Positions 18,841 to 26,480 of a stretch of DNA of 64,000 nucleotides are shown piece by piece; the stretch's first letter is position 1, and every line of letters starts with the position of its first letter. The DNA lies in the NCBI RefSeq assembly GCF_019443105.1, contig NZ_JAHZIJ010000013.1:62001-126000 (forward strand), read 5' to 3'. The translations under genes were made by a program, and so were the position numbers. The DNA is from Paenibacillus oenotherae (lineage in GTDB: Bacteria > Bacillota > Bacilli > Paenibacillales > Paenibacillaceae). The notes beneath the pieces are model-generated. The model did no database searches. It was not told where the DNA came from and saw nothing but the letters and a program-made list of their open reading frames with translations.

Positions 18841-19851
18841 TTAAGCAAAGCGATAATAGATTAATAAAAATAGCGATAGCGCAAACAAGAAATTAAGCGA
18901 AATGAAGATCATCTGGTCTAGTTTTCTTTTATGCATTTCTACCGGCGGTTTGTAGAAGCTCACGCCCTCGATAATAAAAATGATGAGAACGATATGAATC
19001 ATAAAGTGGCCAACCAGCTCCGTCATACCGAACAGCATCGTTGTCGATATGAATATTCCCGTTAACACAATCGAAAGCAAGCGATTCAGAATACCGACCA
19101 CAAGCAAGTAGCCGACAACAAATTCAATGAATGCAGCCATAACTACGAATGCGGCTGGAGCAAACCCGAATGTCGGGACACCATGATTCTCAATAATATC
19201 CAGCGCCATCGTTGGAAAGACCCATTTTTCCACTGCGACCCAACAGAGTGAAAGACCGGTTGCCAGGTAGAGGAATGGCATTCCCCAGTTTTGAACCTTT
19301 GTTTTTTCCAGCAGCAGCGCTACGATAATCGCCAAATAAAAGCCGTAATCCAGCATGTGGAACAGCCCTACAGCGAGCAGCAGCTTAACGAGCAGCCATA
19401 AAGTGACCAGCGCCCCTGCTTTCGTTGCCCAGTGATGTGGAATAAGCAGCAGGATGATCGCTGACCATAATAGAATGCTCTCCAGCTGTGAGGAAATCTC
19501 GAATTCCGGCACAAAAAGCGACCCGGAAACAACCTGAATCAGCAATGCCGCGGCCAGGCCATACTTCAATATTAGTATGGAATAGCGACGCATTTGATCC
19601 AGCTTGTTATCAACCTTCAGCATTAATTTCCATTTGGAAAGGAGGGGCAGTACCTGTGTCAATACTGCGAGCAGCACTGCAACGAAGAGCGCAATACCCA
19701 TGAATAAAGGAGACAAGATGCCTATAATCGTTTCTTTCTCCGGCACCACGTCCGTAAACCACTTTACATGCGCGTCTGCTACAGCAGCACCGGAACAAAA
19801 CAAAATAAGAACTGCGAGTGAAATTACGATTCCCTTATTAACAAGTATCAT
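18841..19851 (-). CDS. DoxX-like polytopic membrane protein with signal peptide
   Basis: 336 residues. An N-terminal signal-like helix (SLAVLILFCSGAAVADA) is followed by HVKWF and then about eight hydrophobic helices separated by short loops; the last half resembles DoxX family folds. The mature N terminus after the apparent AxA cleavage site would be a histidine. Related Firmicute proteins keep the same AHVKWF motif, and their function is not known to me. It is a single-gene unit: a terminator follows it, and the next gene upstream (HEPN-type) begins only after 145 bp without features. Start is ATG 19851, with GAGAGG directly adjacent; a TTG two codons later has better spacing. Confidence 0.7.
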   Translation of the reverse strand: MILVNKGIVISLAVLILFCSGAAVADAHVKWFTDVVPEKETIIGILSPLFMGIALFVAVLLAVLTQVLPLLSKWKLMLKVDNKLDQMRRYSILILKYGLAAALLIQVVSGSLFVPEFEISSQLESILLWSAIILLLIPHHWATKAGALVTLWLLVKLLLAVGLFHMLDYGFYLAIIVALLLEKTKVQNWGMPFLYLATGLSLCWVAVEKWVFPTMALDIIENHGVPTFGFAPAAFVVMAAFIEFVVGYLLVVGILNRLLSIVLTGIFISTTMLFGMTELVGHFMIHIVLIIFIIEGVSFYKPPVEMHKRKLDQMIFISLNFLFALSLFLLIYYRFA

Positions 19852-19995
19852 CCTCTCATATGTATTCCATTTATTATAACATGAACAATGGATGAATCCG
19901 TTGTTTCAAGCATGAATCGTATGAGTTGATGGTAATAAATACACGTATTAGGACAAGAATAAACATAAATAATAAGGGAATTCCATGAATTTCAA

Positions 19996-21279
19996 CTAAC
20001 CATAATAGCTTTGAATACCCAATTGGTCACAAATTTCTTTAAAGGATTTTCTCACGCGCTCATCATTTGCATAGAATGCTTTTCTGATATTATTTGTAAA
20101 TGATCCTAAGGGTACAATTCGTAATACCCGGTTTAAATGGTCAACAAACTCTGCATCCATCTCCACGTTGATCAAATAAAACGGTAGTAACTTCTCATGT
20201 CTATACCATGACATGCGGTTGCTATAACCAGAACTTTCAGCAAGTAAATACTTCCTATACGCCTCAAAATATCCATACTTATGAAGTAATGCAACAAAAT
20301 CCTCAGAAAGATCATCAGCTAACCAATCCAAAATACGACTTCTAGTCCAGTTATTCCAAAAATCATCCCATTCAGAAGGGGGGATTTTATTGTTTGCAAA
20401 TAGCCAGTGTGTAATCTGGTACAGATTGATCGCATACTCTTCATACACAGTCAACATTGGCAGATGCTGATTCCAAAATTTGCGTAAGGTAGATTCCTCT
20501 GCAGAAAAATAACGTAGTAATTCTGGAAAGACGAATATAAACGTTTCAAATTCGCCCATATGGTTTTTAAGGTAGTCCAAAAAATTTTCTCTTGTTCTAG
20601 CATCGTGGCTATTAGCAAGTGCAAGCCAGAACTTCTTAACATAATCTTTCGATCTAAGATGTAACGGAAGCGCTTGGGATAATCTCGTGAAGAGCTCATC
20701 GTATTGATCATCATGGACAACACTGGTGATTCTGTTAAGCAGCTCCGAAAAGTCAGATGTGGGATCGTTTTCTACTGGATTAAAATGCGATTTGGCTTGC
20801 TGAACGAAAGCTTCGATTCCACTATTAACCATGAATTTTCCTGAATGATTCTGTATAAACATCCACAAGCATTCGACACTCGGATAACTAATATGATCCT
20901 TGGCATGAACACAAGCGTTGCGCTTATCTTTCCAAAATACGGCTTCTTTGCGGACATCCTTTGATATCATAAATATATTTTTTTCTGTCTTACTATTGTC
21001 TACGGCAATCAATCTGTTTACCTCAGAATCCCAGTCTGTAGGCGTTCTTAGCTTTTGAAGAGTTCCCGTCCATGCCGATGGATCAGGCATCAGGTTCGAG
21101 CTTGGAGGGTCGGATACTAACAATCGCTCTCGGATCATCGTTTGAAATCCAAGATAAGATAACATAAAAGCCCCTCTGTATGCGGCAACTTTGAAGCAAA
21201 CGATAGCCTCGTTAAAAAATTCCCGCGCTTTTTCATGCATACCTTGCCCTTCTATCCATTTCTCAAATTCCAACTTCAC
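19996..21279 (-). CDS. HEPN-type protein of unknown function
   Basis: I do not recognise a named family. 427 residues from GTG 21279, chosen because AAGGAGAGGG precedes it; the frame is open 37 codons further up, but that part is low-complexity and lacks a site. The N-terminal 150 residues are helical and carry RNACVH at about 119-124, an R-x4-H motif inside KDKRNACVH. This is how HEPN ribonuclease and nucleotide-binding domains are recognised. The rest is helix-rich, Trp- and Tyr-rich and soluble. The gene is clearly more AT-rich than its neighbours and stands beside a lipoprotein gene and an integrase remnant. That suggests acquired DNA, perhaps a solitary defence or toxin gene; this is inference. 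Confidence 0.6.
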   Translation of the reverse strand: MKLEFEKWIEGQGMHEKAREFFNEAIVCFKVAAYRGAFMLSYLGFQTMIRERLLVSDPPSSNLMPDPSAWTGTLQKLRTPTDWDSEVNRLIAVDNSKTEKNIFMISKDVRKEAVFWKDKRNACVHAKDHISYPSVECLWMFIQNHSGKFMVNSGIEAFVQQAKSHFNPVENDPTSDFSELLNRITSVVHDDQYDELFTRLSQALPLHLRSKDYVKKFWLALANSHDARTRENFLDYLKNHMGEFETFIFVFPELLRYFSAEESTLRKFWNQHLPMLTVYEEYAINLYQITHWLFANNKIPPSEWDDFWNNWTRSRILDWLADDLSEDFVALLHKYGYFEAYRKYLLAESSGYSNRMSWYRHEKLLPFYLINVEMDAEFVDHLNRVLRIVPLGSFTNNIRKAFYANDERVRKSFKEICDQLGIQSYYG

Positions 21280-21396
21280 TACTATCCCTCTCCTTCGTAA
21301 ACTCATACTATTAACTATAAATTTTAATCCAATTAATAACATGGTAAAAGTATTACGAATGTTATTAGATTGCTGGATAATCTTTGACATGCATAG

Positions 21397-21441
21397 AAAA
21401 AAGGCTTCTCACAACGTTCAAATTCGAACCCGTGAGAAGCC
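21397..21441 (-). terminator. Rho-independent terminator after the lipoprotein gene
   Basis: A perfect 10-bp stem, GGCTTCTCAC and GTGAGAAGCC, around a 19-nt loop, followed on the minus strand by TTTTTTC. It closes the lipoprotein transcript before the HEPN-type gene. Confidence 0.85.
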
Positions 21442-21445
21442 AAAT

Positions 21446-21988
21446 TTATTCAAGTATTCGAACTGAATTATCCTCCGACTCATCTCTAATCTCTATCAGT
21501 TCAGCAGTATTATTTACTTCAGTGGCTTCATACCATATTTGATAATTCTTTATTTTGATTGTTGCCGTTCCTTTACTATATTTAAATTTATTTTCTCCAG
21601 TGTCCAGCACAATAGGCACAATCGACTGTTGTTTCATTACAGGAATATTATTTCTGGATTCTTCATCAATCAAAAAGAAGGTGTTATCACTCCAAAAATC
21701 ATTCCCGCAATCCTGAGTGTCTACGTTGCATGGAGGCAGATATTCATATGACCCTGTTATTTCTACTTCTCCATCGAACATAATACTTCCCGCTAGATCA
21801 CCTTCGAAATTGTTGATTGAAATTTCTTTTATGGTAAAGCCATTGATCTTATCCCCAATTTTTTTGGTTGTTGGATCAAAATTATAATAGTTTGCTTCTG
21901 AATTATTGATTCTCAAATCTTTATTGTTTGGAATAGATACACATCCACAAATTAAAATTATTAATAATGATCTTTGAACACCCACAAA
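21446..21988 (-). CDS. Small lipoprotein of unknown function
   Basis: About 180 residues from GTG 21988 behind GGGGAAGCGGG; the frame is open 23 codons further upstream, without a site. It begins with a basic residue, a hydrophobic run SLLIILICGC and a lipobox-like ICGC, so it should be lipid-anchored to the outer face of the membrane. The mature part is Asn/Glu/Ile-rich, with two close cysteines (PPCNVDTQDCG) that could form a disulfide, and looks like a beta-rich domain. I see no family match. Base composition is very AT-rich, like the neighbouring HEPN-type gene, and unlike the window average. It ends at a strong terminator. Confidence 0.6.
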   Translation of the reverse strand, partial: FVGVQRSLLIILICGCVSIPNNKDLRINNSEANYYNFDPTTKKIGDKINGFTIKEISINNFEGDLAGSIMFDGEVEITGSYEYLPPCNVDTQDCGNDFWSDNTFFLIDEESRNNIPVMKQQSIVPIVLDTGENKFKYSKGTATIKIKNYQIWYEATEVNNTAELIEIRDESEDNSVRILE

Positions 21989-22131
21989 TCTACCCGCTTC
22001 CCCATAAACTTCGCATAGATTTTCAATACTATCTATATCAGCAAGCTTCGCAAACAATTCAATACATTAAACATTCGTCAATTGGATAAAATATCCTGCT
22101 AGTAAGTTAACTTTCTGTACAAGCTGATGCC

Positions 22132-22218
22132 ACAACTCGGGACGTCTACGCGCATGTGACCAAGCCGAAAAAGAAAGAGCCCGCCCACACGTTCGGTGAA
22201 CTCATGAGTAGCCTCTGA
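22132..22218 (+). pseudogene. Decayed tyrosine recombinase (integrase) C-terminal tail
   Basis: In plus frame the last 26 codons read T-R-D-V-Y-A-H-V-T-K, then a Lys/Glu-rich stretch and FGELMSSL before TGA. DVYAHVT followed by K-rich helix and FGELM is the usual C-terminal end of phage and ICE tyrosine integrases, just after the catalytic Tyr. Nothing upstream in frame continues the protein, so only a fragment remains. It marks former mobile DNA beside the AT-rich genes at 20-22 kb. Confidence 0.55.
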
Positions 22219-22571
22219 TTTTTTCTGCCGACGGCACCTATTTGGCACCTTGTGGGCATCCTGTCAGATGCATCTTGTCGGAGACCCTTCATCTATATTC
22301 TCAATGTGATGCCCCTCTAATCTCAAAATAAGCGGCGGCTTTGTTACGGCGTGCTAGGAGGTGTTAATGAATCTATGTGGCGCGGATTTTCGCGATCTTT
22401 GTGTTAAGAGGCGCTGTTGCGGGATATTGAACGTTAGTCGCATCGTACATAATTGGTACACGGGTGAATGCGATTTATGTGCGCCGCGGCGTTCAAGCAT
22501 ATGAAGCAGAATTAGCAGAATGCCAATAACACTGGCTCCATCGTCGTATATTGGAATAAGCGTAATTCTAC
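22219..22571. other. Gene-poor spacer next to the integrase remnant
   Basis: About 350 bp, apparently degenerate. The only coding candidate is a 45-codon frame at 22367-22504, listed separately. No promoter or structured RNA stood out. Confidence 0.4.
22367..22504 (+). CDS. Possible 45-residue cysteine-rich small ORF
   Basis: ATG 22367 has AGGAGG 5 bp upstream, an ideal ribosome site. The peptide would have six cysteines in 45 residues, including CC and CDLC spacing, and many Arg. No family is recognised, and the surrounding DNA is degraded, so it may be a chance frame. Included only because of the start signal. Confidence 0.22.
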   Translation: MNLCGADFRDLCVKRRCCGILNVSRIVHNWYTGECDLCAPRRSSI

Positions 22572-22632
22572 AAAAGACACCTTAGAGCGATTTCCATCAC
22601 TCTAAGGTGCCTTCATTTTACACAATGTTGGC
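22572..22632 (-). terminator. Terminator of the surface-protein gene; copy A of a bracketing repeat
   Basis: The stem CACCTTAGAG / CTCTAAGGTG is followed on the minus strand by TCTTTTG. It lies 30 bp after the surface-protein stop. About 57 bp, including ACACAATGT beyond the stem, is nearly identical to 29337-29394. Confidence 0.8.
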
Positions 22633-22649
22633 AGGTCACAACGCCATTG

Positions 22650-25600
22650 TCAATCCAAGAATTCGATCATAACCATTAATCGGTGCAGCATGACTGCTGC
22701 TTGTGCACGTGTTGCCGATGCATCCGGCGCTAACCGTTCTGTACTCATTCCTTGAATGAGTTTACTAGCGACTGCTTCCGACATCGCAGCTCGAGCCCAA
22801 GCTGACACTTCCGAAGCATCAGTAAACGAAGTGAGCGAATTGGGGATCTGCTCGATAGAATTGAATTCCTCTTTCACGAGTGCATGCGCATTCATGAGCA
22901 TTAATGCGATTTGCTCCCGCGTAATCTGTGCCTCCGGTGCAAAATGTGTTGAACTGATCCCATTCACTAATCCAGCCCTGAAGGCTGCTTCAACTTCGGT
23001 GGAATACCAAGAAGTGATAGCTACATCCTTGAATACATCTCCCGCACCAGTACGATCAGTCTTAATCCCCAGTGCACGCACCAGTAATGATGTAAATTCA
23101 GCACGAGTAATGTTGCGATTCGGTGCATAGTCATTGATCGTTATCCCTCTTACAATTCGTTTGGATCCTAGTTTCTCAACCTCGGATTCCGCCCAATGTC
23201 CTTGCATGTCAGCGAATTCGATCCGATCCGTTTCCACTACCGCATAGATACTATTATGCGGCATCTGTATGACTGCATCTTGTTGACCATTGCTTCGGCG
23301 AGCCATAGCCGCTGGTACATACGTAAATGTTCGACCATCTGGGTCGTATAGGACGGCCATGTAATTTCGATTGGCGAATTGTTCGTCCAGAACGATCGCC
23401 TTGGTCATATACGTGCCGCCAAAATCGGTTATCTCAAACCATTCATCGCCACCTGATACAAACAATTGAAATTCAATCACTTGGCTGAGCAATGTCATCC
23501 CTTGCTCGTCCGCAGCTAGTATGAAATCTTCCTTAGTCTCGCCAGTTAAGGCTGAGATTTTAATAATCACATTCAATTCGTCAACAGCAATACCTAATCG
23601 TGTGGCCAGTTGTTCTAAATCCAGTACATTTACTTTCAATTGAAAACTGGATCCGTTCAGTTGCATGTCGAACTCGACATTCGGATTAATAGCCCACAAT
23701 TCTGCCAGCCGTTTACCCGGTAGATGCAATTCTACATCGGGCAGATGGTCATCAATGACGACTCGTATCACAGGACGATCATCATCCAGTAGCTTGGGAA
23801 TTTCATCCCACACAACATCAGGCAGATTCACAACTTCTTTAACCCCGCCGTTGTCCTTCGGCAGCTCCTTAATATCTCGTGGAGCCACCTCTATAATGAT
23901 GACGCCAGGACCAATCGATATAATTGTACGAGGATCGGAATCTTCAGGCGAGTCCGGCGGTGTAGAGTTACCTGAAGATGTACTTCGTACAATGTTGCTG
24001 ATTGTGATCGTTTCGACCGCTTCATTGCCGGCATTATCTCTTGCATAGACGGTATAAGTTCCATTCGCTGTTACCATAAATTTATTTCCTACAATGGCTT
24101 CCCCGCCAGTTGTGAAGAACGCTGTTCCTTCATTGCCTGCTGCCCATTTCAACACGCTGATTCCACTATCGGCATAGGTAGCCACGGTTACAGTGACATT
24201 CCCATTCGTCGAAATTGTTGGACTCGCTGTCAAATCGATCGTGGGTACGTTGCGGTCAATGTTGCTGATTGCGATCGTTTCGACCGCTTCATTGCCGGCA
24301 TTATCCCTTGCATAGACGGTATACGTTCCGTTAGCAGTTGCGTCGAACGAGCCGCCTGTGAGCACCTGTCCGCCTGTTACGAAGAACGCGGCAACCTGGC
24401 TGCCTAAAGCCCATTTCACGCTGTCAATGGCGCTACCCGTACCATCCGTACCGACTGTTACCGTAACATTCCCATTCGTCGGTGTTATCGGGTTAGCTGT
24501 CAGGTTAATCGTGGGTCCGACGCGATCAATGTTCGTCACATCGATTGTCTTAACCGCTTCGTTGCCTGCCTCGTCTCGCGCATATACGGTATACATTCCG
24601 TTAGCAGTTGCGTCGAACGAGCCGCCTGTGAGCACCTGTCCTCCCGTTGCGAAGAACGCGGCAACTTGGCTGCCTGCAGCCCATTTCACGCTGTCAATGG
24701 CGCTGCCCGTACCATCCGTGCCGACTGTTACGGTAACATTCCCATTCGTCGGTGTTGTCGGGTTAGCTGTCAAATCAATAGATGGGCTAGTATGATCAAC
24801 CTTAAATACTACTGTATATTGTTCTGTAGAGTTGTCTGGAGCTTCCACATCCAACGTAATTGTCACCGTGCCTTCGGCAAGTCCGATGGATGGAGAGTCT
24901 GACCCGTACGGCACCAGCGCATGATTGACTTGCACTTCCGAGAACGGGACAACAGGAGTTGGCGTCACGATGACGGCATTCGCATTTGTCGTCAGGTTGA
25001 AGGTGCGTTCCGCCGGATTGAATGTCAACCCGGGTATGTTAAGTTCCAGGTCTGCGAGCTCTGCCGTGATTTGCTGGAAATGGAGACCGTTGGTCGATGC
25101 GAAAGTCTGTGAAGTCGATGAACCTTCACTATATAGTGTCAAGCTGGATGAGCTGCCATTAAAGATATTGTTGTGATTAAATGTAACAGCCGGATTAAGG
25201 ACCAAAACATCCGAAAGTTGAGGATTGTTAATAAACGCCCCTTGACCGATCGTCGTCACGCTATCCGGAATCGTCAGCAAGGCCAGTTGATTCTCCCTAA
25301 AAGCATCAACTCCGATCGTAACAAGACCGTCAAGGAGGGTCAAACTAGTCAATTTGTTTTCTAGAAATGCTCCTTGCTCGATCGTCGTCACGCTATCCGG
25401 AATCGTTAACGAGGTCAGTTGATTGTCCCTAAAAGCATCAACTCCGATCGTAACAAGACCGTCAAGGAGGGTCAAACTAGTCAATTTGTTTCCTTGAAAA
25501 GCTCCGATTCCGAATGACGTCACGCTATTCGGAATCGTTAACGAGGTCAGTTGATTGTTCTTGAAAGCGTCCCTTCCGATCACCATGAGGTTGTCAGGGA

Positions 25601-26339
25601 GCGTCAAACTAGTCAGTTTGTTTGATCCAAACGCCCCTTGCTCGATCGTCGTCACGCTATCCGGAATCGTTAACGAGGTCAGTTGATTGTCCCTAAAAGC
25701 ATCAGCTCCGATCGTAACAAGACCGTCAAGGAGGGTCAAACTAGTCAATTCATTTTCTAGAAACGCCCCTTGCTCGATCGTCGTTACGTTATCCGGAATC
25801 ACCAGCGATTCCAGTTGATTGCCCCTGAAAGCATCAACTCCGATCGTTGTGAGGCTGCTAGGGAGGGTCAAACTAGTCAGATTGTTGTCTAGAAACGCCC
25901 CTTGCTCGATCGTCGTCACGTTATCTGGAATCGTCAACGAGGCCAGTTGATTGCCCCTGAAAGCATCAACTCCGATCGTTGTGAGGCTGCTAGGGAGGGT
26001 CAAACTAGTCAGATTGTTGTCTAGAAACGCCCCTTGCCCGATCGTCGTCACGCTATTCGGAATCGTCAGAGAAGGAAGTTGTTTAGTCTTGAAGACATCC
26101 TCACCGATCTCGACCACGATTAATCCGCTGCCCACAAGATCAGGTATGACGACATCCACTCCATTAGCTCCCGTGTAGTCTGTGATTTTAGCGGTGCCAC
26201 CGCCCAGGTCCTCATACTCAAAAACTCCATGCACTGCAGCTTGTACAGTTGATACTGGAAACGACATGACACTTCCTAACAATAGCAATATTGACAGTGC
26301 AGTAAGTCCTGTTTTACGTGAAAAACCTCGCAACATCAT
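22650..26339 (-). CDS. Large surface protein: BspA-type LRRs, Ig-like repeats, three SLH domains
   Basis: 1229 residues from ATG 26339 (AAAGG upstream). A signal peptide ends at about VQA. Then come 13 BspA-type leucine-rich repeats of 22 residues alternating in two types; a beta-sandwich linker (cadherin-like); three near-identical approximately 87-residue Ig-like repeats (each with NGNVTVTVGTDGTGS and YTVYARDEAGNEAV-like ends); a region of unknown fold; and three C-terminal S-layer homology domains (FADMQGHWAESEVEKL, FKDVAITSWYSTEVEAA, FTDASEVSAWARAAMSEA). SLH domains bind pyruvylated secondary cell-wall polymer, so the protein is cell-wall anchored and displays the LRR fan, probably for adhesion. 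Divergent from the histidine kinase gene, which may control it. Repeat-driven length variation is expected. Confidence 0.93.
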   Translation of the reverse strand: MMLRGFSRKTGLTALSILLLLGSVMSFPVSTVQAAVHGVFEYEDLGGGTAKITDYTGANGVDVVIPDLVGSGLIVVEIGEDVFKTKQLPSLTIPNSVTTIGQGAFLDNNLTSLTLPSSLTTIGVDAFRGNQLASLTIPDNVTTIEQGAFLDNNLTSLTLPSSLTTIGVDAFRGNQLESLVIPDNVTTIEQGAFLENELTSLTLLDGLVTIGADAFRDNQLTSLTIPDSVTTIEQGAFGSNKLTSLTLPDNLMVIGRDAFKNNQLTSLTIPNSVTSFGIGAFQGNKLTSLTLLDGLVTIGVDAFRDNQLTSLTIPDSVTTIEQGAFLENKLTSLTLLDGLVTIGVDAFRENQLALLTIPDSVTTIGQGAFINNPQLSDVLVLNPAVTFNHNNIFNGSSSSLTLYSEGSSTSQTFASTNGLHFQQITAELADLELNIPGLTFNPAERTFNLTTNANAVIVTPTPVVPFSEVQVNHALVPYGSDSPSIGLAEGTVTITLDVEAPDNSTEQYTVVFKVDHTSPSIDLTANPTTPTNGNVTVTVGTDGTGSAIDSVKWAAGSQVAAFFATGGQVLTGGSFDATANGMYTVYARDEAGNEAVKTIDVTNIDRVGPTINLTANPITPTNGNVTVTVGTDGTGSAIDSVKWALGSQVAAFFVTGGQVLTGGSFDATANGTYTVYARDNAGNEAVETIAISNIDRNVPTIDLTASPTISTNGNVTVTVATYADSGISVLKWAAGNEGTAFFTTGGEAIVGNKFMVTANGTYTVYARDNAGNEAVETITISNIVRSTSSGNSTPPDSPEDSDPRTIISIGPGVIIIEVAPRDIKELPKDNGGVKEVVNLPDVVWDEIPKLLDDDRPVIRVVIDDHLPDVELHLPGKRLAELWAINPNVEFDMQLNGSSFQLKVNVLDLEQLATRLGIAVDELNVIIKISALTGETKEDFILAADEQGMTLLSQVIEFQLFVSGGDEWFEITDFGGTYMTKAIVLDEQFANRNYMAVLYDPDGRTFTYVPAAMARRSNGQQDAVIQMPHNSIYAVVETDRIEFADMQGHWAESEVEKLGSKRIVRGITINDYAPNRNITRAEFTSLLVRALGIKTDRTGAGDVFKDVAITSWYSTEVEAAFRAGLVNGISSTHFAPEAQITREQIALMLMNAHALVKEEFNSIEQIPNSLTSFTDASEVSAWARAAMSEAVASKLIQGMSTERLAPDASATRAQAAVMLHRLMVMIEFLD
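24000..24800 (-). repeat. Three in-frame Ig-like repeats of about 260 bp
   Basis: Near-identical blocks encode the Ig-like domains of the surface protein; the two blocks at about 24250-24530 and 24540-24790 differ by only a few bases. The third, at about 24000-24240, is more diverged. Recent tandem duplication or gene conversion is the likely cause. Confidence 0.8.
25195..26110 (-). repeat. Tandem 66-bp LRR units in a 132-bp superrepeat
   Basis: Thirteen consecutive 22-codon units. Odd and even units differ: one type encodes SLTIPDSVTTIEQGAF and the other SLTLLDGLVTIGVDAF. The true period is therefore 132 bp. Several units are almost identical at DNA level, which favours slippage. Confidence 0.85.
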
Positions 26340-26480
26340 GAATTCCAACCTTTCATATCTGCATTTATAATAACTACGTAGCAATTAGTGTTCATCCTAG
26401 CATACTGCTATGATAAAATTATGATAGAATCCAATTACAACATCCAATTCTCTAACTCCAAAGGAGTAACTCACCTATAT

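Noticed and set aside
25195-26110. CRISPR-like array or satellite
   Set aside because: The periodic units are 22 codons long, in frame, and encode LRRs of the surface protein.
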